A stretch of DNA of 64,000 nucleotides, from assembly GCF_000342005.1 (NCBI RefSeq), contig NZ_AOHO01000074.1:496001-560000 (forward strand), in the 5' to 3' direction. The notes beneath the pieces are model-generated. The model saw nothing but the letters and a program-made list of their open reading frames with translations. It was not told where the DNA came from and ran no database searches. The position numbers were made by a program, and so were the translations under genes. Of this stretch, positions 41,846-50,431 are shown piece after piece. The stretch's first letter is position 1, and each line of letters begins with the position of its first letter. This DNA comes from Amycolatopsis decaplanina DSM 44594. GTDB lineage: Bacteria > Actinomycetota > Actinomycetes > Mycobacteriales > Pseudonocardiaceae.

Positions 41846-42730
41846 ATGGAACTGCGGGATGTCGAGATCTTCCTGGCGCTGGCCGACGAACTGCATTTCG
41901 GCCGCACCGCGGAACGCCTGCACGTTTCGCAGGCGCGGGTGAGCCAGACGATCAAACAGGTGGAGCGGCGGATCGGCGCACCGCTGTTCGCCCGCACCAG
42001 CAGGCGGGTCCGGCTCACGCCGATCGGCGAACGGCTGCGGGACGATCTCGGCCCCGCCTACAGTGCGCTGCACGAAGGCATCGACCGCGCGATCGCGGCC
42101 GGACGTGGGATCGGTGGCGTGCTGCGGCTGGGCTTCGAAGCACCCGGCGTCGCCGATCTGACGGAAGACCTGCTGGACCGTTTCCGGCAGCGCTACCCGG
42201 AGACGGAACTGCTCATCCGCGAAGCCGATTTCGCCGATCCGTTCGCGATGCTGCGATCGGGTGAGATCGACGTGCTGGTGACCCTGCTTCCGGCCGACGA
42301 ACCCGACCTCACGATCGGACCGGCCGTGCACACCGAACCGATGGTGCTCGCGGTGTCGTCGAAACACCCTTTCGCGCGACGGAAATCAGTGACCCTGGAC
42401 GACCTCGCCCGCGACACCGTCCTCCGCGCGGCGCATCCGCCGGAGCCGTACTGGATCGAGGAACCCCGGCAGTGGCTGACGCCGGCCGGGCACCTCGTGA
42501 CCCGGGGCGAACCCTTCGCGACGTTTCAGGAACTGCTCGCGGCGATCGCCACCGGCGCCGGAATCTGCCCGCTCGCCGCCCACGCGCGGGAGTACTTTAG
42601 CCACCCGCGAATTCGCTTCGTGCCCTTCACCGGCTCCCCCGACGTCGAGTGGGGCCTCGTCTGGCCGCGTTCCGCCGAGACAGCCCGCGTACAGGCCTTC
42701 GCGACCGTCGCCTCCGCTTCGCGCCCCTGA
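41846..42730 (+). CDS. LysR-family transcriptional regulator
   Basis: A 294-residue protein with the N-terminal winged helix (ELHFGRTAERLHVSQARVSQ) and a periplasmic-binding-like effector domain from about residue 90. Divergent from the GH3/ThuA operon, which it may control, although a role in an unlinked locus cannot be excluded. The inducer is unknown. ATG at 41846. Confidence 0.92.
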   Translation: MELRDVEIFLALADELHFGRTAERLHVSQARVSQTIKQVERRIGAPLFARTSRRVRLTPIGERLRDDLGPAYSALHEGIDRAIAAGRGIGGVLRLGFEAPGVADLTEDLLDRFRQRYPETELLIREADFADPFAMLRSGEIDVLVTLLPADEPDLTIGPAVHTEPMVLAVSSKHPFARRKSVTLDDLARDTVLRAAHPPEPYWIEEPRQWLTPAGHLVTRGEPFATFQELLAAIATGAGICPLAAHAREYFSHPRIRFVPFTGSPDVEWGLVWPRSAETARVQAFATVASASRP

Positions 42731-42736
42731 CTCCCC

Positions 42737-42840
42737 CGCAATTCGTCACCTACTTGCGATCCTTGCCCGCGCAACGGCCGCGATTCGTCACCTAAATGCG
42801 GCCTCCACCTGCGGGAAGAGAGCAAGGGACCTTTGCTACC
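42737..42840. repeat. Cluster of short repeats downstream of the LysR gene
   Basis: Two direct copies of the CGC(A/G)ATTCGTCACCTA unit (42737-42758 and 42779-42800) followed by one AGCAAGGGACCTTTGCTACC element (42821-42840). None overlaps a gene. Confidence 0.75.
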
Positions 42841-42864
42841 ACCCGGCCGCCCCGTCACCCCGAA

Positions 42865-42919
42865 GTACATGAAGGCCCCCTTCCCGTACCTAGGCGTAAG
42901 GAAGGGGGCCTTCATGTAC
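42865..42919. terminator. Hairpin GTACATGAAGGCCCCCTTCC, probable terminator
   Basis: Perfect 20-bp arms around a 15-nt loop, ending 10 bp before the DsbA-like stop on the opposite strand. Related to the hairpin at 21691-21745 (TGAAGGC...CCTTC core). Lies between convergent genes. Confidence 0.7.
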
Positions 42920-42929
42920 CTCTAGCGAA

Positions 42930-43730
42930 CTAGCCGGTGACCTTCTGCACCCAGTCCTGCTCGAGCTTCACGACCTGCCCGTTCGACGTGACGGTCGGCG
43001 TGCCGAAGCCGGGGCCGTTGCCGAAGTCCTGCTGCAGCGACGGATCCGTGGAGATCTTCTTGTACGCGTCCTGGATCTCCTGCTCATAAGCGCCACTGTT
43101 GACCTTGATCACGAAGGACGGGTCCGTGATGCCGACGTCCTGACCGAGCTTGATCAGCTGCGCCTTGTCGAACCCGCGTCCGCCTTCCTTCGGCTGGTCC
43201 TTGAACAGCGCGTCGTGGAAGGCCAGGAACTTGCCCGCGTCGGCCGCGGCGAGCGAGGCGTTGGCGGAGTCCAGCGAGTAGCCCGGCGGGTCGGAACGCT
43301 GGTTGAGCATCGGCAGCATGTGGTACCGGACCTGCAGGGTCCCGTTGTTCACCTGCTCCTGGATCTGTCCCTTGAACGACTCCTCGAACTGCTTGCAGAC
43401 CGGGCACAGGAAGTCCGCGTAGACGTCGATGGTCTTCTTCGCCTCGGGCTTGCCGACGACCACGACGGCCCCGTCGCGCTTTTCGACGACACCGGGCGCC
43501 GACGCGGTGGTCTCCGCTCCGATCACCTTGCCCTCGGTGCTGTCCTTGCTGGACGTCGTCCAGATGACGCCACCGATCACCAGCGCGGCGAGGACGACCA
43601 CCGCGACGGTGATCGCGACGACCTTCTTCTTGTCGCCGTCCGCGGCGCCCCTGGCCTGTGCCACAGAACGCGCCGCCGTCTGCTGCTGCTTGCGTTTCCG
43701 AGCGTTGCGCTCAGCTCCACCCACGATCAT
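42930..43730 (-). CDS. Membrane-anchored DsbA-like thioredoxin-fold oxidoreductase
   Basis: A 266-residue protein: a basic cytoplasmic N-terminus (NARKRKQQQTAARS), one transmembrane helix (VVAITVAVVVLAALVIGGVI, residues ~36-56), then an extracytoplasmic thioredoxin fold with active site C-P-V-C (DFLCPVCKQFEE, residues ~109-112) and a cis-Pro loop (FGTPTVTSNG). Probably oxidises or isomerises disulfides of secreted proteins. ATG overlaps the MauE stop, so the pair works together. Confidence 0.9.
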   Translation of the reverse strand: MIVGGAERNARKRKQQQTAARSVAQARGAADGDKKKVVAITVAVVVLAALVIGGVIWTTSSKDSTEGKVIGAETTASAPGVVEKRDGAVVVVGKPEAKKTIDVYADFLCPVCKQFEESFKGQIQEQVNNGTLQVRYHMLPMLNQRSDPPGYSLDSANASLAAADAGKFLAFHDALFKDQPKEGGRGFDKAQLIKLGQDVGITDPSFVIKVNSGAYEQEIQDAYKKISTDPSLQQDFGNGPGFGTPTVTSNGQVVKLEQDWVQKVTG

Positions 43731-44248
43731 TCGTTCCCTTCAGCGATACCCACATAGTCGTCGTCGGCGCGGGCTCCGGAGTTCCCGAGCCAGCCGTCCA
43801 CCGACAGCCAGGTCCGCGGCCGCACGATCAGCCACACCCCCAAAAGCGCGAATCCGAGGTCCCTGGCGATCTCCTGCGGATACTGCGTCTGATCCGCGGC
43901 GATCTGACCGCCACCGCCGAAGCAGCCGCAGTCGATGCTCAGTCCGCGTGCCCAGGATTGGGCGATCGCGGCGATGAGCACCGCGAGCAGCAGCACCGAC
44001 AGCACCGACACCCACCGGGTCACGAACCCGGCGAGCAGGAACAGGCCGAGCGCCAGTTCGACGAGCGGCATCCCGATCGCGACCGGGCGGACGAGCCCGC
44101 CCGGCAGGACATCGAAAGCCTGAACCGCGATGTAGGTCTCTCCCGGATCGCTGATCTTCAGCGCTCCGGAAATCAACCAGACGGCGGCCAGTCCGAGCCG
44201 GGCGAGTGTGCCCACGGCGTCGAGTACGACTTGGGGCGGTCTACGCAC
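43727..44248 (-). CDS. MauE/DoxX-family redox membrane protein
   Basis: A 173-residue protein with four hydrophobic helices and the CGCFGGGG motif near residue 109, which is the conserved cysteine pair of actinobacterial MauE-type proteins. Such proteins pass electrons between the quinone pool and extracytoplasmic thiol oxidoreductases, a role that fits the DsbA-like partner encoded next. GTG start; ribosome site weak. Confidence 0.85.
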   Translation of the reverse strand: MRRPPQVVLDAVGTLARLGLAAVWLISGALKISDPGETYIAVQAFDVLPGGLVRPVAIGMPLVELALGLFLLAGFVTRWVSVLSVLLLAVLIAAIAQSWARGLSIDCGCFGGGGQIAADQTQYPQEIARDLGFALLGVWLIVRPRTWLSVDGWLGNSGARADDDYVGIAEGNE

Positions 44249-44306
44249 GGGCCTAGGCTAGCCGCCGACCCTGAGAACAACGTGAGGCGGCGGACGGAGG
44301 CACCCG

Positions 44307-45134
44307 ATGAGGGGACGCGCCCTGCTGGTGGCCTGCTTGATGCTGGTCACAGCGACGGCCTGCGGCAAAGAGGCCGGTCCGTCGGATTCTCTCGTCGCGC
44401 GCGCCGTCGCCTCCAACAAACTCACCATCGGCATCCGCTTCGACCAGCCGGGTCTCTCCGAACGGACGGTCGACGGCCGTTATGTCGGCTTCGACGTCGA
44501 CGTGGCGAAGTACGTCGCGAGCGAATTGGGTGTCGACGAGGATCGCATCACCTGGCACGACAGCAGGCCGTCGTCGCGCGAGACGGACATCACCTCGGGG
44601 ATCACGGATCTGATGGTGGCGACCTACTCGATCACCGAAAAACGGAAACAGGTGGTCGCCTTCGCCGGACCCTATTTCGACGCCGGCCAGGATCTGCTCG
44701 TCCGCCTCCGGTCGACCGACATCACCGGCCCCGAGAACCTCAACGGCCGGAAGCTGTGCGCCGTGGGCGGCACGACCTCCGCCGAGCAGGTGCGCGACAA
44801 GTTCGCCCAGGCCGTCCAGCTCGTCGAATACCCGCGTTACCAGGATTGCGTCACGGCTCTCCTCGCGGGACAGGTGGACGCGGTGACCACCGACGACGTC
44901 ATCCTGGCCGGTTACGTGGCACAGAACCCGGAGTTGCTGAGGGTCGTCGGCAAGCCGTTCTCGAACGAGAAGTACGGCGTCGGCCTGCGCAAGGACGACA
45001 CCGAGGGCCGTGCGGCGGTGGCCAAGGCGATCCAGAAGATGATCTCGTCCGGGGAATGGCTCGAATCGCTGAACCGCAACATCGGCCCGTCCGGCTACCG
45101 GATCCCGCCTCCGCCGCAGGTCACCGAGCAGTGA
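44307..45134 (+). CDS. Amino-acid ABC transporter substrate-binding lipoprotein (glutamate type)
   Basis: A 275-residue protein with a lipoprotein signal (LLVACLMLVTATAC, lipidated Cys near residue 19). The family-3 solute-binding motifs GIRFDQPGLSER, GFDVDVAKYVASELGV and DLMVATYSITEKRKQ are visible. No permease or ATPase follows; the next gene is a helicase that overlaps it by 4 bp, so this may be an orphan binding protein or partner of an unlinked transporter. ATG with CGGAGG upstream. Confidence 0.9.
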   Translation: MRGRALLVACLMLVTATACGKEAGPSDSLVARAVASNKLTIGIRFDQPGLSERTVDGRYVGFDVDVAKYVASELGVDEDRITWHDSRPSSRETDITSGITDLMVATYSITEKRKQVVAFAGPYFDAGQDLLVRLRSTDITGPENLNGRKLCAVGGTTSAEQVRDKFAQAVQLVEYPRYQDCVTALLAGQVDAVTTDDVILAGYVAQNPELLRVVGKPFSNEKYGVGLRKDDTEGRAAVAKAIQKMISSGEWLESLNRNIGPSGYRIPPPPQVTEQ

Positions 45135-47518
45135 CCCTTCCCGATCTGCCGGTTCGCGCCGTTCTGCCCGAACTCGAAGCCGCTCTCGACGCCCACGGCA
45201 CCGCGGTGCTCGTCGCACCCCCTGGCACCGGCAAGACCACCTTGGTGCCGCTCGCGTTGGACAACGGTGAAGGCCGGGTGATCGTCGCCGAACCGAGACG
45301 GCTGGCGGCGCGGTCCGCGGCGGCGCGGATGGCATCCCTGCTGGGCGAGCGGGTCGGTGAGACGGTCGGCTACTCGGTCCGTGGAGACCGGAAGGTGTCT
45401 TCTTCGACGCGGATCGAAGTGGTCACCTCGGGCTTGCTGGTCCGGCGGGTGCAGGGCGATCCCGAACTCGCCGGGGTGTCGACCGTTCTGCTCGACGAAT
45501 GCCACGAACGCCATCTCGACGCGGATCTGCTGCTCGCGCTGCTGCTGGACGTGCGCGCCGGACTGCGAGACGACCTGCGCCTGCTCGCGACGTCCGCCAC
45601 CGTGGCTTCCGGACGGCTCGCGGCCCTGCTCGGCGACGCGCCGGTGATCACCGCGCGGGCACGGACCTATCCGGTCGACGTCTCGTACTCCCCGCCCGCG
45701 CGCGGCGAGCGGATCGAAGCGACCGTGGCCCGCGTGATCGGCAAAGCACTGGCCGAAGGGGACGGTGATGTGCTCGCCTTCCTACCGGGCACCGGTGAGA
45801 TCGCCAGGGTGAGCGGCCTTCTCAGCGGCCTCGACGCCGACGTGCTGCCACTGCACGGGCGGCTTTCGGCGGCGAGCCAGGACGACGCGTTGCGTCCGCG
45901 CGCCCGCCGCCGGGTGGTGCTGTCGACGTCGGTCGCCGAGTCCAGTCTGACCGTGCCGGGTGTGCGCGCGGTGGTGGACTGCGGCCTGTCCCGCGTGCCC
46001 CGCGTCGATCATCGGCGCGGCCTGCCAGGGCTGGCGACGGTCCGAGTTTCGGCCGCGGTCGCGGAACAGCGCGCCGGCCGCGCCGGGCGTGAGGCGCCGG
46101 GACGCGCGTACCGGTGCTGGGCGGCGCACGAACAGGGTTCCCTGCCCGCGTATCCCGAACCCGAGATCAGGACGGCGGAACTGGCGCGTTTCGCACTCGA
46201 ACTCGCGTGCTGGTCCACTCCGGACGGTTCCGGCCTCGCCTGGTGGGATCCGCCCGGTGAAGGCGCGCTGGCCGCCGGACGCGCGTTGCTGACCACGCTC
46301 GGGGCGACAGCGGAAGACGGCACGGTGACCGAACGCGGCCGGAAGATGGCCGGATTGGGCCTGCATCCGCGGCTGGCGAGGGCGTTGCTGGACGGCGCGG
46401 CCCGGACCAACGCGCGTTCGGCGGCCGAGGTCGTCGCGCTGCTGGACAGCGGCGGCACACTGACCGACCTCGAGGCCGAACTGCGGCGAGTGCGGGGTGA
46501 CGAGCGCTGGAAGTCCGACGTGCGGCGGCTTTCCAAGCTGGTGCCCGACGGCGGCGGTGCCGCGGATCCGGCGCTGGTCGTGGCGCTGGCGCATCCCGAG
46601 CGGCTGGCGCGACGGCGTTCGCCGGGGACGCCGGTGTATCTGATGGCCGGTGGAACGGCGGCCGAACTTCCGCGCGGCAGCGGACTGGCGGACGTCGAAT
46701 GGCTGGCGGTGGCCGAAGCGACCCGGGATCCCGGGCGCGCGCAGGGCATCATCCGGCTGGCCGCGCCCGCGGACGAAGACCTCGCCGTGCGCGCGGCGCC
46801 GAATCTGGTGTCCTCCGTGGACGAAGTGCGCTGGTCTTCGGGCGACGTCGTGGCACGATCGGTGCGGCGGCTCGGGGCGATCGTGCTGTCGGAGAAACCG
46901 TTGCGCTCGCCCGCGCCGGACGCGATCCGCGCCGCGCTGCTGGACGGTTTGCGCGCCGAAGGGCTCGGTCTGCTGCGCTGGTCGGAAGATGCGCGACGGC
47001 TGCGCGAACGGCTGTCCTTCCTGCATCGGGTGCTGGGCCCGCCTTGGCCCGCGGTCTCCGACGCGGATCTACTGTCCACCTTGGACACTTGGCTCGATCT
47101 CGGCTCCGCCCGTCGCCGGTCGGACCTGGCCTCGCTGGACGCGGGCGCCGCGCTGCGCGGGCTGCTGCCCTGGCCCGAGGCGTCGCGTTTGGACGAACTG
47201 GCGCCGGACCGCCTGGACGTACCGTCGGGTTCGCGGATCCGGGTCGATTACTCGGGTGAGCAGCCGGTGCTGGCCGTGAAACTGCAGGAGACCTTCGGCT
47301 GGCTCGCGACGCCGGAACTGGCGGGCGTCCCCGTGGTACTGCACCTGCTCTCCCCCGCCGGGCGGCCGGCCGCGGTCACCGCCGATCTGGAATCGTTCTG
47401 GCGCAACGGTTACGCGGCCGTTCGCGCCGATCTTCGCGGACGCTATCCGAAGCACCCCTGGCCGGAGGACCCGCTGAATGCCGCACCCACCCGCCGGACC
47501 AGCCGTCGCGGCTCGTGA
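45131..47518 (+). CDS. hrpB: ATP-dependent DECH-box helicase HrpB
   Basis: A 795-residue SF2 helicase. Walker A VAPPGTGKTTLVPLAL near residue 30, DECHERHLD (motif II) near 121, SATVASGRLA (motif III), and EQRAGRAGREAPG (motif VI) near 315, followed by the HA2-like and HrpB C-terminal domains. GTG at 45131 overlaps the preceding stop. The physiological RNA or DNA substrate of HrpB is not established. The TGA stop lies within the CTCGTGAG start of a repeat. Confidence 0.93.
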   Translation: MTLPDLPVRAVLPELEAALDAHGTAVLVAPPGTGKTTLVPLALDNGEGRVIVAEPRRLAARSAAARMASLLGERVGETVGYSVRGDRKVSSSTRIEVVTSGLLVRRVQGDPELAGVSTVLLDECHERHLDADLLLALLLDVRAGLRDDLRLLATSATVASGRLAALLGDAPVITARARTYPVDVSYSPPARGERIEATVARVIGKALAEGDGDVLAFLPGTGEIARVSGLLSGLDADVLPLHGRLSAASQDDALRPRARRRVVLSTSVAESSLTVPGVRAVVDCGLSRVPRVDHRRGLPGLATVRVSAAVAEQRAGRAGREAPGRAYRCWAAHEQGSLPAYPEPEIRTAELARFALELACWSTPDGSGLAWWDPPGEGALAAGRALLTTLGATAEDGTVTERGRKMAGLGLHPRLARALLDGAARTNARSAAEVVALLDSGGTLTDLEAELRRVRGDERWKSDVRRLSKLVPDGGGAADPALVVALAHPERLARRRSPGTPVYLMAGGTAAELPRGSGLADVEWLAVAEATRDPGRAQGIIRLAAPADEDLAVRAAPNLVSSVDEVRWSSGDVVARSVRRLGAIVLSEKPLRSPAPDAIRAALLDGLRAEGLGLLRWSEDARRLRERLSFLHRVLGPPWPAVSDADLLSTLDTWLDLGSARRRSDLASLDAGAALRGLLPWPEASRLDELAPDRLDVPSGSRIRVDYSGEQPVLAVKLQETFGWLATPELAGVPVVLHLLSPAGRPAAVTADLESFWRNGYAAVRADLRGRYPKHPWPEDPLNAAPTRRTSRRGS

Positions 47519-47557
47519 GTGGTAAGGACGGTTCTAACCGTCCTCGCCACTCACGAG
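47512..47557. repeat. 46-nt CTCGTGAGTGG palindrome, copy d
   Basis: 22-bp arms with one G-U pair and one mismatch, loop CT. It contains the hrpB stop codon at its left end and ends 1 bp before the stop of the convergent gene, so it fills the gap completely. Probable bidirectional terminator. Confidence 0.85.
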
Positions 47558-47558
47558 G

Positions 47559-48347
47559 TCAGTCCATCAACTGGTGCTGAGGCCGGGTCGGCAGCCGCGC
47601 CGCCAGCTCCTCGTCGTCCTCCCGCTCGTTCAGCCCCAGTTGCACCGCGCTGCGGATCTGCTCCCGGTTCTCCCGCACCACATGCGCGAAGAACTCGTCG
47701 ATCCGCGGATCGGTCAGCACTTCGAGGATCACGCGCATCGCGGTGTCGATCACCGAACGCACCACCTCGTCGTGGAACGGCAGCTTCGAAAGCCGTCCCG
47801 CCTGCGGATCGTTCTTGAGCTTCTCGGCGATGATCCCCCGCAGCAGTGTCTGGTTCTCGCCGAGTGAGCGCGCGAGGTTCTGCGGATAGTTCCCGGTTTC
47901 CAGCACCTTCACGACCTCGTCGAGCACCGCGATCGTGATCGGCTTCTTGATCGCCAGCACGATCGGCCGCGAAAGCCGTTCGACCAGCCGCTGCGTGAAC
48001 CGCTCCCCGAAAGCGCGGTCGGCGGTGCGCGCGAGCCGGACGAGCACGACCAGGATCCGCAGCAGCCGGAACCCGCGCAGCGCCGGATGCGCGATGGGGA
48101 TCATGCCGAGGATTTCGTACCAATTGCGCAGCGGGAACCACTTCTCCCACCGGTGGCGCCGCCACCGCCAGAGGAATTCCAGCGCGAAGATCCCGCACAC
48201 CGTCGTGTCGATGGCGAAGACGCGGTGCGCCGTCTCCTCCGAATGCGGGAAGAACATCACGTAGGCGAGCAGCCCGACGGAGAACACGGCGAGTACGAGC
48301 ATCACCAGGTCGAGCGGATTCACGCGCCGTTGTTCGCGGGTGGTCAT
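47559..48347 (-). CDS. Voltage-sensor-like membrane protein without an obvious pore
   Basis: A 262-residue protein with four N-terminal hydrophobic segments in the first ~110 residues. The fourth (ALRGFRLLRILVVLVRLART) has arginines every three or four residues like a voltage-sensor S4 helix; acidic residues lie in the second (AIDTTVCGIFALEFLWR). No S5-P-S6 pore follows. The remaining ~150 residues are hydrophilic and helical. This resembles a stand-alone voltage-sensing domain with a cytoplasmic domain. ATG at 48347. Confidence 0.75.
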   Translation of the reverse strand: MTTREQRRVNPLDLVMLVLAVFSVGLLAYVMFFPHSEETAHRVFAIDTTVCGIFALEFLWRWRRHRWEKWFPLRNWYEILGMIPIAHPALRGFRLLRILVVLVRLARTADRAFGERFTQRLVERLSRPIVLAIKKPITIAVLDEVVKVLETGNYPQNLARSLGENQTLLRGIIAEKLKNDPQAGRLSKLPFHDEVVRSVIDTAMRVILEVLTDPRIDEFFAHVVRENREQIRSAVQLGLNEREDDEELAARLPTRPQHQLMD

Positions 48348-48482
48348 GGCGCCGATTCTGCCTTTCCGCTGCGACTCGTGCCGAGCGGCACCTGCCGAAA
48401 GTAAGGGGTGGCCGATGACTTCGGGGCAATGCCCGCGCGTGTCCCCGCATCGGAGGATTCAGGGACACGAAGGAGGACGCGG

Positions 48483-49400
48483 ATGATCACGCTTCGAGGA
48501 CTCACGAAGCGCTATGGCGAGAAGACTGTGGTCGACGGGCTGACCTTCGCCGTCGAGCCGGGCAAGGTGACCGGATTCCTCGGCCCCAACGGCGCGGGCA
48601 AGTCGACGACCATGCGGATGACGCTCGGCCTCGACGCGCCGAGCGCGGGCGAGGTCCGCATCGACGGCAAGAAGTATCCGGACCTGCGGTTCCCGTTGCG
48701 CGAGGTCGGCGCACTGCTGGAGGCCAAGGCGCTGCACCCCGGCCGGAGCGCGGGCAAGCATCTCCTGGCGATGGCGCGCAGCAACGGGATCCCGGCGAGC
48801 CGGGTCGACGAGGTGCTCGCGACGGTCGGCCTCACCGACGTCGCGGGCAAGCGGGCCGGGACGTTTTCACTCGGCATGGGACAGCGGCTCGGGATCGCCG
48901 GCGCGCTGCTGGGCGACCCGGGTGTGCTGATGTTCGACGAGCCGGTCAACGGCCTCGACCCCGACGGCGTCCGCTGGGTGCGGCACCTGATGCGTTCGCT
49001 CGCCGCGGAGGGCCGCACGGTGTTCGTGTCGAGCCACCTGATGAGCGAGATGCAGCTGACCGCGGACCGGCTTGTCGTCATCGGCAAGGGAAAGCTGCTC
49101 GCCGACGCCCCCGTCGACGAGTTCATCGCGGGCAATTCGCGGACATCGGTGGCGGTGCGGGTGCCCGCTCCAGCCGACCTGCGCGTGCTCGCACAGCGCC
49201 TTCGCGCGCTCGGCGCGACCACGGAAACCGATCAGGGGGAACTGCTCGTGCACGACCTGCCCGTCCACCTCGTCGGCGACGCGGTGCACGAACTCGGGAT
49301 CCGCGTGCACGGGCTGACCGAACGGACCGCCTCGCTGGAGCAGGCGTACATGGAACTGACCGCGTCGTCGGTCGAATACGGAACGGGAGTCGCGGCATGA
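48483..49400 (+). CDS. ABC transporter ATP-binding protein
   Basis: A 305-residue exporter-type ATPase: Walker A GPNGAGKST, signature FSLGMGQRLG, Walker B VLMFDEP, switch SSHLMSE. The C-terminal extension (~85 residues) ends in ASLEQAYMELTASS, as in bacitracin-type exporter ATPases. ATG with GGAGGA upstream. Its stop overlaps the next gene's ATG. Confidence 0.92.
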   Translation: MITLRGLTKRYGEKTVVDGLTFAVEPGKVTGFLGPNGAGKSTTMRMTLGLDAPSAGEVRIDGKKYPDLRFPLREVGALLEAKALHPGRSAGKHLLAMARSNGIPASRVDEVLATVGLTDVAGKRAGTFSLGMGQRLGIAGALLGDPGVLMFDEPVNGLDPDGVRWVRHLMRSLAAEGRTVFVSSHLMSEMQLTADRLVVIGKGKLLADAPVDEFIAGNSRTSVAVRVPAPADLRVLAQRLRALGATTETDQGELLVHDLPVHLVGDAVHELGIRVHGLTERTASLEQAYMELTASSVEYGTGVAA

Positions 49401-50431
49401 AGTCATTGATGGTCCTGGTGGCGGTGATCGCCGGCCTGCTGGGGGTGCCGGCGGCCGCGTCGGCGACGCCGGATCTGTCGCTGCCCGCTCCGGGCGGCCC
49501 TTTCCCGATCGGGCTGCGGACACTGCACCTCACCGATCAGCGGCGAGCCGACCCCTGGGTGCCCGAAAAGCGGCGCGAGCTGATGGTCAACGTCTGGTAT
49601 CCGGCGGTCCCGGTCGGACGCGCGCCGCTGTACATGACCCAGGCGGAGTCGGCGGCGGCGATCGCCGGACGGAAGCTCGACCTGCCGCCGGACACGCTGA
49701 GCAAGGTGCGGGTCCACTCACGGGAGAACGCGCCTTCCCTGCCGGGACGACGTCCTCTGGTGCTGCTTTCGCCGGGCGCGGGCAACAACCGGATCACGCT
49801 GACCTCGGTGGCCGAACACCTTGCCGCACAAGGCTTCGTGGTCGCCGGGATCGACCATGCCTACGAGGCCTGGGCGACGGAGTTCCCCGACGGGCTGCGC
49901 CAATGTGTCGCTTGCGGACGGTCGGACGATCCCTGGCCCGCCGCGATCGCGAACCGCGCGATCGACACGACGTTCGTCGTCGACACCCTGCTGAAGGACC
50001 GGCGCTGGTCGATCGACGCCACGAAGATCGGGATGGCCGGCCACTCCGCCGGCGGTTCGGCGACCGCCGCCGCGATGGTCGGCGACCGGCGGATCAAGGC
50101 GGGCGTGAACGTCGACGGCCCGTTCTTCGGCATCGTCTCCCTCGACCGGCCGTTCCTGCTGCTGACCAGCCCGACCGGCGAGAAGTACTACCGCGCGTCC
50201 TGGAACGAGACCTGGCCGCGGCTCACCGGGCCGAAGAAGCAGGACCTGGTCGAGAACAGCGGCCATTCGTCGGTCACCGACGCGGCGATCCTGGTCGACC
50301 AGCTGGGGCTGCGACCGCACATCCCGCCGACCGAAGTCGAGAACCAGTACGGCTCGATCGACTCGCGGAAGGCGCTGGAGTTCTTCCGTAGTGAGCTGAC
50401 CGGCTTCTTCAAGCAGTGGAGCGCACGATGA
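49397..50431 (+). CDS. Secreted alpha/beta hydrolase (PAF-acetylhydrolase-like)
   Basis: A 344-residue protein with signal peptide (MKSLMVLVAVIAGLLGV, ending AASA). The nucleophile elbow is GHSAGGSATAAAM (Ser near residue 216), the oxyanion region PLVLLSPGAGNN near 120, and a probable catalytic His in NSGHSSVTDA near 297. The architecture matches platelet-activating-factor acetylhydrolase-like esterases. It is placed between an ABC ATPase and its permease, with 4-bp overlaps on both sides. Confidence 0.88.
   Translation: MKSLMVLVAVIAGLLGVPAAASATPDLSLPAPGGPFPIGLRTLHLTDQRRADPWVPEKRRELMVNVWYPAVPVGRAPLYMTQAESAAAIAGRKLDLPPDTLSKVRVHSRENAPSLPGRRPLVLLSPGAGNNRITLTSVAEHLAAQGFVVAGIDHAYEAWATEFPDGLRQCVACGRSDDPWPAAIANRAIDTTFVVDTLLKDRRWSIDATKIGMAGHSAGGSATAAAMVGDRRIKAGVNVDGPFFGIVSLDRPFLLLTSPTGEKYYRASWNETWPRLTGPKKQDLVENSGHSSVTDAAILVDQLGLRPHIPPTEVENQYGSIDSRKALEFFRSELTGFFKQWSAR

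Noticed and set aside
43658..45130. Upstream extension of the hrpB frame to 43658
   Set aside because: It runs through two minus-strand genes and the binding-protein gene. The GTG at 45131 with a GTGA overlap gives the normal HrpB start.
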